Notes: generated by a model not told the origin, from the sequence alone. A stretch of DNA of 64,000 nucleotides from CALLJL01 sp964627255 (GCA_964627255.1 CAZVIN010000062.1:1-64000), one strand, 5' to 3'. Positions 48,787 through 56,385 are shown, numbered from the stretch's first letter. Program-made: numbers and translations.

Positions 48787-49137
48787 TTATTCATCCTTGA
48801 CGCTTTTTAAGCCTCGATTAAAGAGCAAACCACAGGCCTGATACATCAAAAAATCGGTCGAAAGAAGCGGAATGCCCTTTTTTTGGGCCAGAGCTATTCC
48901 TTCTTGGTCAGGCTTCTTGCCGCGGACATAGATAATGGCCTTGGCTTCGATAATGTCAGCTGTCCGCACACTTTGCACGTTAGCCAACCCGGTGATTAAG
49001 AGCATTCCTGGTTTTCCTAAAGCCAGAACGTCACTCATCAAGTCGGAGGCGCCAGCTCTTTCTACTTCCAAGTCGAGATGGTCGTCACCCCAAATAACCT
49101 GGGCTTTTAACAGCTCCTTGACTTCCCGAAGTTTCAT
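48787..49137 (-). CDS. DRTGG-domain protein, copy 1
   Basis: This 116-residue single-domain protein opens MKLREVKELLKAQVIWG, with ERAGASDLMSDVLALGKPGMLLITGL, SVRTADIIEAKAIIYVRGKKP and KKGIPLLSTDFLMY. It resembles the second copy at 46604-46945 and begins 1 bp after the hdrA stop, at the junction of redox and regulatory genes. Ligand unknown; nucleotide binding is a family-level guess. Confidence 0.82.
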   Translation of the reverse strand: MKLREVKELLKAQVIWGDDHLDLEVERAGASDLMSDVLALGKPGMLLITGLANVQSVRTADIIEAKAIIYVRGKKPDQEGIALAQKKGIPLLSTDFLMYQACGLLFNRGLKSVKDE

Positions 49138-49138
49138 C

Positions 49139-49990
49139 TCAGGCTTCTTTTTCTACTGTCTTAATAATTATGTCTCCCTTCCTGATTATTCTTTCTGAAG
49201 GCGTAATAGTGGTCGGGCAATTTTCCCAGCAGGCGCCGCAACCGTTGCATTTGCTTAGGTCAACGTAGCGGGCCTTTTTCTTGATTTTAACCTTAAAATT
49301 GCCGACAAAACCCGCTACTTCTTCCACCTCGCTCCAGGTCATCAACACAATATTAGGGTTCTTGCCGACTTCGCTCATTTTCGGAGTTAGAATGCAAGCC
49401 GCACAGTCAAGAGTAGGAAAGGTTTTGTCTAAATGGGACATATGACCGCCGATAGAGGGTTCCTTTTCTACCAGATAAACTTTTTTCCCTGAATTGGCGT
49501 AGGTCAAGGCAGCATGAATGCCCGCAATACCGCCTCCCACGATTAACACTTCAGGCCGGACTGGGACTTCTTTTTTCAGGAGCGGGTCGTGGAGGGCGAC
49601 GCGTCGCACTGCCGCTGAGACCATGGCTTTGGCTTTTTTCGTGGCCTTTTCCGGGTCTTCGGTCACCCAGGAGACTTGCTCGCGAATGTTGGCCATCTGG
49701 AAAAAGAAAGGATTTAATCCGCCTTCAGCAGTCACCCCGCGGAAGGTTGGCTCGTGCATCAAGGGTGAGCAAGAGGCTACCACTACGCGATTTAAGTTAT
49801 GCTCTCTAATAGCTTGGCGAATTAGCTCTTGACCAGGGTCAGAGCACATAAATTTATATTCGCGAGCCACGATGACATTATCCAGTTGCGAGGCAAAAGC
49901 TACTACTTCGGAAACATTAACTCGGCCAGCGATATTAGTGCCGCAATGGCAAATAAAAACACCGATTCTTGGTTGACCATTCTGATTCAT
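49139..49990 (-). CDS. hdrA: N-terminal half of HdrA (split flavin subunit), module 2
   Basis: This 283-residue protein has the HdrA N-terminal domain (VFICHCGTNIAG, REYKFMCSDPGQ, VVVASCSPLMHEPTF), FAD-binding VGGGIAGIHAAL (151-162) and EKEPSIGGHM, the DCAACILTPKM motif (195-205) and one [4Fe-4S] set at C248, C251, C254 and C258. It stops where normal HdrA would continue through its inserted ferredoxin; the continuation is in 40848-42605, 6.5 kb downstream in the same operon. GGAGG precedes the start. Confidence 0.88.
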   Translation of the reverse strand: MNQNGQPRIGVFICHCGTNIAGRVNVSEVVAFASQLDNVIVAREYKFMCSDPGQELIRQAIREHNLNRVVVASCSPLMHEPTFRGVTAEGGLNPFFFQMANIREQVSWVTEDPEKATKKAKAMVSAAVRRVALHDPLLKKEVPVRPEVLIVGGGIAGIHAALTYANSGKKVYLVEKEPSIGGHMSHLDKTFPTLDCAACILTPKMSEVGKNPNIVLMTWSEVEEVAGFVGNFKVKIKKKARYVDLSKCNGCGACWENCPTTITPSERIIRKGDIIIKTVEKEA

Positions 49991-50871
49991 CGGCTCCCTC
50001 CATTTCCAATTTTTTGCCAGAAAAACTTAAGGTCAATAATCGACCGGTTGAAGCCCAAGTCCTCTTTGGCGAGCCCAAAGGCCAGCCCCATTAACTGACT
50101 AAAATAGAGGACGGGCAAAGTTACGTCCTCGCCGTAAGCTTTGGCCATCTTGTCTTGAAGGATTTCTAAGTTAAATTGGCAGAGAGGACAAATAGTAACA
50201 ATAGCGTCAGCTCCTTTCCTTTTGGCTTCCTTCAGCAGGATAAAATTAAGTCTCTTGCCCACTTCCTCAATGGTCCCGGTCAAGGAGCCGCCACAGCAAC
50301 GGGTTTTAGCCGAATAGGGCACAGGTTGAGCCCCGATGGCCGCCATCAGATTATCAAGGGTGGTCGGATAATCAGGGTCGTCAAAATCAGTAAAGGGCCG
50401 AACAAGTTGGCAACCATAGTAGCAAGCCACCTTTAAGCCCTCCAGTTTAAAGCGGACCTTTTCTTTAATTGAGTCCAGCCCGACGTCCTGAACCAGAACC
50501 TCGAGAGGATGCTTAACTTGCACGCCGCCGTGGTAGGCACAGCCCGCCTTTTGCAGAGCGTGATTTATTTTCCTGGCCTTGGGGTTATCGCCTTTGAGCA
50601 CTTTGTTGGCTTTTTTCAGCGTGAGATAGCAACCAGCGCAGGGGGCGATGATGTCTTTTCCCTGCTTTTCAGCCAGACTCAAGTTCCGGCCGCAGATGGC
50701 GGTGGCCATTGTCTCGTCGACGGAAAAATAGGCGGTGGCGCCGCAACAATTCCAGTCCTCAAGCTCCTCTAAGGGCAAGCCAATTTCTTTAAAAACAGGC
50801 AGGATCGATTCCTCGTATTGTTTCGAGTTCCCTTTAAGGGAACAACCGGGATAATAAACATAGTTATTCAT
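49987..50871 (-). CDS. hdrB: HdrB-like CCG-domain subunit, module 2
   Basis: This 294-residue subunit has both CCG domains: YYPGCSLKG, WNCCGATAY, APCAGCYL, then CYYGCQLVRPF, TRCCGGSL and CPLCQFNLE. All cysteines needed for two non-cubane clusters are visible. It overlaps hdrC by 1 bp and hdrA by 4 bp. It differs from the module 1 HdrB throughout, so the duplication is old. The physiological disulfide or acceptor is unknown. Confidence 0.9.
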   Translation of the reverse strand: MNNYVYYPGCSLKGNSKQYEESILPVFKEIGLPLEELEDWNCCGATAYFSVDETMATAICGRNLSLAEKQGKDIIAPCAGCYLTLKKANKVLKGDNPKARKINHALQKAGCAYHGGVQVKHPLEVLVQDVGLDSIKEKVRFKLEGLKVACYYGCQLVRPFTDFDDPDYPTTLDNLMAAIGAQPVPYSAKTRCCGGSLTGTIEEVGKRLNFILLKEAKRKGADAIVTICPLCQFNLEILQDKMAKAYGEDVTLPVLYFSQLMGLAFGLAKEDLGFNRSIIDLKFFWQKIGNGGSR

Positions 50872-51449
50872 CAGACTGCCTCCTTAAGGGAGTTCAAAAG
50901 GGTTTGAAGCTGTTTCTTGTTCTTAATGGCTTCCCTTTTCAGACTCATCCGGCCAGTCTTCATTAACTTCAAGCCTAAGGGCACCATCTTTAGTAAACCT
51001 ATGGGGTTACGCGATTTAAGATAAAGCCGGAGGATAAGCCAGAGCTCAGAATTACGACCGTAGGTTTTAATCAGCTGGCTCATCTCTTTGTCCAGAACCG
51101 GAATCGCCAATTTCTGGGGATAAACCTTTTCTTCAATGGCCAGTCTCTTTAGGGCATACATGACTTCGGTAATTTCAATTTTCGCCGGACAACGGACTTG
51201 ACAGGTATAGCAGGAGGAACAGAGCCAGATGGTAAAGCTCCGCAGGGCTTCTTCCTTAAAACCATTTTTCACCATGGCGATGATCTTGCGGGGCGGGTAA
51301 TCCATATAAACCGACATCGGGCAGGAGGAGCTGCAGGTGCCGCACTGAATGCACCGGTCGAGGTCTTCGGCGCCAGACATGGTCTTGATTGTTTCGAGGA
51401 AGGCTTTGTCCAGTTCTTCCTCATATTTAACTTGACGATGGATATCCAT
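50871..51449 (-). CDS. hdrC: HdrC-like iron-sulfur subunit, module 2
   Basis: This 192-residue protein has [4Fe-4S] motifs CIQCGTCSSSCPM (~33-45) and CSSCYTCQVRCPA (~77-89), then ITEVMYALKRLAIEEKVYP as in module 1. It is the first gene of a 13.5-kb minus-strand operon running to mvhA. AGGAGG lies upstream of the ATG. No sigma-54 element is found upstream, unlike module 1, so the two modules appear to be regulated differently. Confidence 0.9.
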   Translation of the reverse strand: MDIHRQVKYEEELDKAFLETIKTMSGAEDLDRCIQCGTCSSSCPMSVYMDYPPRKIIAMVKNGFKEEALRSFTIWLCSSCYTCQVRCPAKIEITEVMYALKRLAIEEKVYPQKLAIPVLDKEMSQLIKTYGRNSELWLILRLYLKSRNPIGLLKMVPLGLKLMKTGRMSLKREAIKNKKQLQTLLNSLKEAV

Positions 51450-51779
51450 GAAGCCTCCTTGGGTTAAAAATAGAAAATTTATAGAACAAAATTAGGCTAA
51501 AAAGCCGAACAAGAAGAAGGCGGAAAAAAAGGCAAGAAGCTCCCTCTTTTTTTTTCAGGAGCCAGTACCTGCCTTTATAAATGAATGCCATAAAAAATAT
51601 TTAGGAATTAATTCGCGCTGAAGGTATTACTCCTCAGCCGCTTAATCAGGCATTCGACCAAATTTTTATCCTGCATCAATCTACTGAATTTACCGACTCC
51701 TATTTCCGGTAAAATCAGGAGAAGCATTTTATTGATAATTATGTTGGCTTGTCAACAGGAAAATAAATAAAAAGATCGA
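51450..51779. other. Divergent intergenic region between hdr module 2 and gatC
   Basis: AT-rich, no gene. For the minus-strand operon a -10-like TATAAA occurs near 51480 but no good -35. TGGCAT occurs on the minus strand at 51585-51590 but has no TTGC at the right distance, so it is not a sigma-54 site. Confidence 0.5.
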
Positions 51780-51809
51780 TTGATTTTTCCGCCCCATCTT
51801 GCCTATAAT
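51780..51809 (+). promoter_or_regulatory. Sigma-70 promoter of gatCA
   Basis: TTGATT (51780-51785), an 18-nt spacer and a perfect TATAAT (51804-51809). Transcription should begin at about 51816, only a base or two before the ATG at 51818, implying a nearly leaderless mRNA. Confidence 0.75.
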
Positions 51810-51817
51810 GGCGGCAC

Positions 51818-52105
51818 ATGAACCGGCATTTTGACTTGGAACATATCTGTCGCTTGGCTCATCTTCGTCTCGAACCAGAAGAAAAGGCCAAGCTCGAGCC
51901 CCAGCTCGAAGCAATAGTAGCTTGGGTGGGGAATTTATCGCGGCTAACCATAGATAAAAAGAAAACCGAAGTCAGGCCACAATTGAGCTTACCTCTTCGA
52001 CCGGATGAGGTTAGCCCTTCCTTCCCGCCAAAGGCGGTTTTAGAGGCCGCGGCCGAGAGTGATGAGGCTTTTATCAAAGTCCCGAAGGTGCTTGAGGAAA
52101 GATGA
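51818..52105 (+). CDS. gatC: Asp/Glu-tRNA amidotransferase subunit C
   Basis: This 95-residue protein has LEHICRLAHLRLEPEEKAKLEPQLEAIVAWVGNLSRL and the C-terminal LRPDEVSPSFPPKAVLEAA...FIKVPKVL. GatC stabilises GatA against GatB in the complex that converts misacylated Glu-tRNA(Gln) or Asp-tRNA(Asn) to Gln/Asn-tRNA. There is no Shine-Dalgarno before the ATG, consistent with the promoter almost touching it. ATGA overlap with gatA. gatB is not in the window. Confidence 0.93.
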   Translation: MNRHFDLEHICRLAHLRLEPEEKAKLEPQLEAIVAWVGNLSRLTIDKKKTEVRPQLSLPLRPDEVSPSFPPKAVLEAAAESDEAFIKVPKVLEER

Positions 52106-53541
52106 GGGCCGGCTTAACTGGTTTGAGCTTAATTGACCTCAGCCGCCTTGTCCGCCAGGGCGAAGTGAAAGCCCAGGAAAGCATCGAAGCTTATTTAAAT
52201 AATATAAAGGAAAAAGAACCTCGGCTGAAGGCATTTATTACCGTTACCGAAGATTATGCCTTAGAAAGGGCTAAGCTGGTCGACAATAAAAGAGAGAAGG
52301 GGAGGCTGGCGGGGACGGCGATAGCCATTAAGGACAATATTTTAACTGCCGGCATTAGGACTACTTGTGCTTCTCGGATCCTGGAAAATTATGTGCCTCC
52401 CTATAACGCCACGGTCGTGGAAAGGCTTTTGGCTGAGGATGCGGTCATTATCGGCAAAACAAACTTAGACGAGTTTGCCATGGGTTCGTCGACTGAAAAT
52501 TCTGCCTTTTTCCCCACCCGAAATCCCTATGATGAGCACAGAGTACCGGGAGGTTCAAGCGGCGGGTCGGCGGCTGCGGTCGCGGCCCAGGAAGCCACGG
52601 CCGCTTTGGGCTCAGATACGGGCGGTTCGATTCGTCAGCCCGCGGCTTTTTGTGGCTTAGTAGGGCTTAAGCCAACTTATGGCCGTGTCTCGCGTTATGG
52701 CTTAGTCGCCTTTGCTTCCTCTCTGGACCAAGTCGGCCCAATAACGCGGTCGGTGGCTGAAGCTGCCTATCTCCTGGAAATAATCGCCGGTTATGACCCT
52801 TGTGATTCCACATCTTCGCCGCAGTTAGTGCCCGCCTATTCAGAAAAACTCGAGACAGAAATAGCAGGTCTCAGGGTTGGCTATCTTGATGAGGCCAAGG
52901 TAAAAGAGGCCTCGATGGAAGTGAGAAAAGCCTATTCGAATTTACTCCATCTTTTAGAAAAGGAAGGGGTAGAGCTCGTCCCCTTTGATTTTAAGCTCTG
53001 GGAATATGCCCTACCCTGTTATTATATTATTGCCCCCTCAGAGGCCAGTTCTAACTTAGCTCGCTACGACGGCGTCCGCTACGGCTTCCGTTACCGGGGA
53101 GAGAATAATTTACGAGAAATGTATGCCTTGACGCGTACCGTCGGTTTTGGCTCGGAGGTTAAAAGACGTATCTTGCTGGGCACCTTTGCCCTTAGCGCTG
53201 GTTATTATGAAGCCTATTACGGTCAAGCCAAGCAGGTTCGTAATCTCATCATTGAGGAATTCGAGCAAGCTTTTAGACAAGTCCAGCTGATCCTGACGCC
53301 GACCACTCCCGAACCCGCCTTTCCTCTTGGCGCGAAGGTCGACCCGATTGCCATGTATCTGTCTGATTATTTTACGGTCACGGCTAACCTGGCTGGAATT
53401 CCTGCCCTTTCTCTGCCTGTGGGCTTATCACCGGAGGGGCTGCCGCTCGCAGCCCAAATTATGGCCCCGCCCTTCGCTGAAGAGCTCCTTTTTCAGCTTG
53501 CTTTTTTCCTTGAAAAAAAAGTAAAATTAAACCGAAATTAA
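52102..53541 (+). CDS. gatA: Asp/Glu-tRNA amidotransferase subunit A (amidase)
   Basis: This 479-residue amidase releases ammonia from glutamine for transamidation of Glu- or Asp-tRNA. The amidase-signature core has AIKDNI with the catalytic Lys, GKTNLDEFAMGSSTENSAF, GGSSGGSAAAVAA with the cis-Ser, and SDTGGSIRQPAAFCG with the nucleophilic Ser. GLKPTYGRVSRYGLVAFASSLDQ is GatA-specific. Length is normal for the family. It is translationally coupled to gatC. Confidence 0.96.
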   Translation: MRAGLTGLSLIDLSRLVRQGEVKAQESIEAYLNNIKEKEPRLKAFITVTEDYALERAKLVDNKREKGRLAGTAIAIKDNILTAGIRTTCASRILENYVPPYNATVVERLLAEDAVIIGKTNLDEFAMGSSTENSAFFPTRNPYDEHRVPGGSSGGSAAAVAAQEATAALGSDTGGSIRQPAAFCGLVGLKPTYGRVSRYGLVAFASSLDQVGPITRSVAEAAYLLEIIAGYDPCDSTSSPQLVPAYSEKLETEIAGLRVGYLDEAKVKEASMEVRKAYSNLLHLLEKEGVELVPFDFKLWEYALPCYYIIAPSEASSNLARYDGVRYGFRYRGENNLREMYALTRTVGFGSEVKRRILLGTFALSAGYYEAYYGQAKQVRNLIIEEFEQAFRQVQLILTPTTPEPAFPLGAKVDPIAMYLSDYFTVTANLAGIPALSLPVGLSPEGLPLAAQIMAPPFAEELLFQLAFFLEKKVKLNRN

Positions 53542-53563
53542 TTTAATTTTGGAAGGAGGAAAC

Positions 53564-54256
53564 ATGACCAGGAAGGGGCTTATAGTTATGGGAGTTGTCA
53601 TCGCCTTTCTGGCTCTGGCCAGCTGTGCCTCAAAACCAGAGGAAGCGCTTTTAAAACGTTATTTTAACGCCCTGCAATTAAGAGACGTGACAACACTCTC
53701 CACGATGGCGATTGAGCCAGTGGAAGTTGATGTCGCTGGCTGGCAGATCCTGTCCGTTACCCCAGAGAAAGTAGAGACAGCAACGCTTCCAGAGCTGAAC
53801 AAAAAAGAGTTGGAGTTAAAGAAAAAAGTCGAAGACAATATCGGCCCGACTATGGACGCCAAGGACGCTCTGGACTTAGCCCAGAGCGAGCTCGAAGCGG
53901 CTAGAACTGGAGGGGCGAGAGCTACCGCCAAGAAAAAGGTTGAAGAGGCTCAAACAAAATACGACCAGCAATATAATCTCCATAGACAGCTGCAAAAAGA
54001 TTATAACGACGCCAAAGAGACCGCCTCTAAGGAAGAGGAGATAACGCTCTTTTCCTTGGGCATGACCCAGCTTCCGCAGGTCCGAGACCTTATGGGTACA
54101 GTTCATTCCAAGGAGGTCGAACTCAAGATTAACGACCGACAGGGCAATCAAAGGACATACCGTTTTTATTTGCGGCGCTATGAACTTAAGGATGAAGGTA
54201 CAAACATGCATTATCGCGGCCGCTGGGTAATTACTAAAATCGAACCGATTGCCTGA
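53564..54256 (+). CDS. Lipoprotein with central coiled coil, function unknown
   Basis: This 230-residue protein starts at ATG 53564 behind GGAAGGAGG; an in-frame TTG at 53549 is unlikely. A lipobox LALASC ends the signal peptide. Residues ~25-75 resemble a periplasmic domain (EEALLKRYFNALQLRDVTTLSTMAI), ~80-165 are a charged coiled coil with Ala/Lys/Glu repeats, and the C-terminal ~60 residues are beta-rich (SKEVELKINDRQGNQRTYRFYLRRYEL). I do not recognise a named family. It may be co-transcribed with gatCA, 22 bp downstream. Confidence 0.8.
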   Translation: MTRKGLIVMGVVIAFLALASCASKPEEALLKRYFNALQLRDVTTLSTMAIEPVEVDVAGWQILSVTPEKVETATLPELNKKELELKKKVEDNIGPTMDAKDALDLAQSELEAARTGGARATAKKKVEEAQTKYDQQYNLHRQLQKDYNDAKETASKEEEITLFSLGMTQLPQVRDLMGTVHSKEVELKINDRQGNQRTYRFYLRRYELKDEGTNMHYRGRWVITKIEPIA

Positions 54257-54258
54257 AC

Positions 54259-54286
54259 TTGACTCCTCCCGTCTATAGGCTAAAAT
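54259..54286 (+). promoter_or_regulatory. Promoter of the tRNA-Lys/tRNA-Glu pair
   Basis: TTGACT (54259-54264), 16-nt spacer and TAAAAT (54281-54286), starting right after the lipoprotein stop and 17 bp before tRNA-Lys. Confidence 0.7.
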
Positions 54287-54302
54287 ATACAGGTTCTTCT
54301 AA

Positions 54303-54374
54303 GGGCCGTTAGCTCAGAGGGAGAGCACCGGCCTTTTAAGCCGGGTGTCGCTGGTTCGAGTCCAGCACGGCTCA
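54303..54374 (+). tRNA. tRNA-Lys (anticodon TTT)
   Basis: 72 nt fold as a cloverleaf: acceptor GGGCCGT/ACGGCTC with one G-U, D arm GCTC/GAGC, anticodon stem CCGGC/GCCGG with loop CTTTTAA (anticodon TTT), T stem GCTGG/CCAGC with loop TTCGAGT. CCA is not encoded. Eleven bases separate it from tRNA-Glu. Confidence 0.96.
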
Positions 54375-54385
54375 CACCATCGAGC

Positions 54386-54460
54386 GCCCCTGTCGTCTAG
54401 CTCGGTCTAGGACATCGCCCTTTCAAGGCGGCAACACGGGTTCAAATCCCGTCGGGGGCG
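54386..54460 (+). tRNA. tRNA-Glu (anticodon TTC)
   Basis: 75 nt cloverleaf: acceptor GCCCCTG/CGGGGGC with one T-G pair, anticodon stem CGCC/GGCG around CTTTCAA (anticodon TTC), T stem ACGGG/CCCGT with loop TTCAAAT. Discriminator G. CCA is not encoded. It lies opposite and just past the end of the minus-strand HD-GYP gene. Confidence 0.96.
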
Positions 54461-54477
54461 CTAATAATTGTCCGAAG

Positions 54478-55827
54478 TTATTTACGAGCGACGCTTTTCT
54501 CTGACCATTGAAAATGCTCGCGGCGAAAAAGACGGAGGCAGGCATCGACGGCCTCTGAATCATAGAGAATTCCTTTGTATTTCAATATTTCGACCAAGGC
54601 CTTTTCTATTCCCAAGGAAGGACGGTAAGGACGGTGGGAAGCCATGGCCTCTACCGTATCGGCCACAGCAATCAGCCGCGCCTCGATGAGGATATCTTCC
54701 CCCTTAAGCCCTGAAGGATATCCCGAGCCATCCATCCTCTCGTGATGCTCAAGGACGATTTGGGCTATCGGCCAAGGGAAATCAATATTCTTAAGGATTT
54801 CATAGCCGACTTGAGGATGGGTTTTTATGAGGCCGAATTCCACTTCGTTGAGTTTCGTCGGCCGGCTAAGGATTTCTGCTGGCACGGAAATTTTGCCGAT
54901 GTCATGGATATCCCCGGCTACCTTAATCCCCTGGACCTGGTCAGAGGACAACCCCAAGACCTCGGCCATGGCTGAAGCCAGCTCGCTGACTCTCCTTTGA
55001 TGACCGGCGGTATAGGGGTCGCGGATTTCAATAGTCAGAGCTAAGGCTTGAATGGTGCCTTCCAGAGCTTTCTGGAGCCGCTGCCAGCCTTGAAATATTT
55101 CTTTTTCGGCCCGAACGCGTTCGCTGATGTCGCGGACTACGATAAGCTTACCGTTGACCTCTGGGGACTTTAATTTTAAAGGTGATGAAATATATTCGAC
55201 TGGAGTCAGCTGGCCCGTCTTTGATTTCAGAAAGACCTCCGGGAGCTCTGATAAAGCCTGGAAGTTTATAGGCTGAAAAACGTTTTCGAGGGACTGAGAA
55301 AGAGCGTCGGAGGTCTTCCAGCCGGTTAATTTTTCAGCCGCAGGGTTCAAATAGGTGACCCGTCCCTGACCGTCGGCCGCAATTACGGCATCCCCGATGG
55401 TGCGGAGAATAGTAGCCAAATAATGTTCTCTTTCCCGAAGTTTAAGCTCCAGCTGGCTTTTAAAAAGAGCCATTTCAATGTTGACCCGAAGCTCTCTTTC
55501 GTCAAACGGCTTTAGAATGTATCCGAAGGGCGCTGTCTCTCGAGCGCGGTTAAGAGTTAACTCGTCGGCATAAGCAGTAACATAAATAGCCGGAATCTCC
55601 AGCTCCCCCCAGATTTTCTGGGCGACTTCAATGCCGTCAAGCGGGCCTTTTAAAATTATGTCGATTAGGGCGACATCAGGTTTTAAGCTGGAAGCCAGCT
55701 GAAGCGCTTCTTCGCCGGAAGTGGCTAGGCCGCAGACCTCATAGCCAGCTCGTTGGGCCATAGTTTCTATATCATGAGCCACCAGGCCTTCGTCTTCGAC
55801 AATAAGCAAGCGGATTTTTGGCTTCAT
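54478..55827 (-). CDS. REC-PAS-HD-GYP response regulator (cyclic di-GMP phosphodiesterase)
   Basis: This 449-residue protein has a receiver (VEDEGLV, phosphoacceptor in VALIDIILKGPLDG as in ANTAR/NasT-like receivers, LKPFDERELR), a PAS domain (~130-245; GDAVIAADGQGRVTYLNPAAEKLTGW) and an HD-GYP domain (~260-449) with GHQRRVSELASAMAEVLGL, DIHDIGKISVP and HHERMDGSGYPSGLKGEDI. The HD and GYP residues are intact, so it can probably hydrolyse c-di-GMP. Its promoter has TATAAT at 55841-55846 (minus strand) flanked by a CTTAGT-N16-ACTAAG inverted repeat. Confidence 0.92.
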   Translation of the reverse strand: MKPKIRLLIVEDEGLVAHDIETMAQRAGYEVCGLATSGEEALQLASSLKPDVALIDIILKGPLDGIEVAQKIWGELEIPAIYVTAYADELTLNRARETAPFGYILKPFDERELRVNIEMALFKSQLELKLREREHYLATILRTIGDAVIAADGQGRVTYLNPAAEKLTGWKTSDALSQSLENVFQPINFQALSELPEVFLKSKTGQLTPVEYISSPLKLKSPEVNGKLIVVRDISERVRAEKEIFQGWQRLQKALEGTIQALALTIEIRDPYTAGHQRRVSELASAMAEVLGLSSDQVQGIKVAGDIHDIGKISVPAEILSRPTKLNEVEFGLIKTHPQVGYEILKNIDFPWPIAQIVLEHHERMDGSGYPSGLKGEDILIEARLIAVADTVEAMASHRPYRPSLGIEKALVEILKYKGILYDSEAVDACLRLFRREHFQWSEKSVARK

Positions 55828-55840
55828 TATCAGCTTCTCT

Positions 55841-55874
55841 ATTATACTTAGTCGGCTAAATTTTTGAAACTAAG
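55841..55874 (-). promoter_or_regulatory. Promoter with overlapping inverted repeat for the HD-GYP gene
   Basis: TATAAT lies at 55841-55846 on the minus strand. CTTAGT (55847-55852) and ACTAAG (55869-55874) form a 6-bp inverted repeat that fills the spacer upstream, where a repressor or activator could bind. Confidence 0.45.
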
Positions 55875-55920
55875 ATTTTTGTCGGAAAGCAGCAATAGTT
55901 TGAGCCGCGAGATTGGGTGG

Positions 55921-56048
55921 CTTGGAGACACTCATAAGCGCTGCGCCTCAGGGAGCGAATCCCGTCGCCCCCCAGAAGCCAACCCGTTTCCCTTTCGGGA
56001 GGGGAACTTCTGGAGGGAAGCCGGGCCTCACAGCGTGCGTATCCCAAG
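55921..56048. other. GC-rich potentially structured intergenic segment
   Basis: The 483-bp gap between the HD-GYP gene and tRNA-Val has a GC-rich stretch unlike its flanks. It can pair CTTGG/CCAAG (55921-55925, 56044-56048), GCGCTG/CAGCGT (55938-55943, 56031-56036) and CCAGAAG/CTTCTGG (55972-55978, 56007-56013), plus a small GGGA-GCGAA-TCCC hairpin. The nested layout resembles a long rod-like RNA, but I see no conserved motif of 6S, SRP, tmRNA or RNase P RNA. Confidence 0.3.
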
Positions 56049-56269
56049 GCGTTTTGACTGCCACACCAAAAAGGTTGCTTCACCCGAGTCCGCTTTCCCT
56101 GTTAAAGTTCATTATTCTTGGCAGTCCGGAAATGATTTTAAGGGGAGAAAAAACATAGCTGGGGCCAAAATAGATGGGAAGGGGGTTTGAATGAAACCAA
56201 ATTCGTCCCTTTTAAAAAGCTAAATAAAGCAATCAGGCTTAGGAATTAGCCTCTTGGACCCGGCCTTTC

Positions 56270-56296
56270 TTGACACGGAGGAACGAAAGGTATTAT
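56270..56296 (+). promoter_or_regulatory. Promoter of tRNA-Val
   Basis: TTGACA (56270-56275) and TATTAT (56291-56296) are 15 nt apart, a little short. The tRNA starts 14 bp downstream. Confidence 0.65.
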
Positions 56297-56310
56297 TTTT
56301 TTATCTGAAT

Positions 56311-56385
56311 GGGCGGTTAGCTCAGTGGTAGAGTATCGGTCTTACAAACCGGGGGTCACTGGTTCGAACCCAGTACCGCCCACCA
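56311..56385 (+). tRNA. tRNA-Val (anticodon TAC)
   Basis: Cloverleaf of 72 nt plus an encoded CCA (56383-56385): acceptor GGGCGGT/ACCGCCC, D arm GCTC/GAGT, anticodon stem closing CTTACAA (anticodon TAC), T stem ACTGG/CCAGT with TTCGAAC. Unlike the other two tRNAs here, the CCA end is in the DNA. Confidence 0.96.

Noticed and set aside
51570..51590. TGGCAT on the minus strand upstream of hdr module 2 as a sigma-54 promoter
   Set aside because: No TTGC element at the required distance (ATAAA instead) and no TAACTW dyad upstream.
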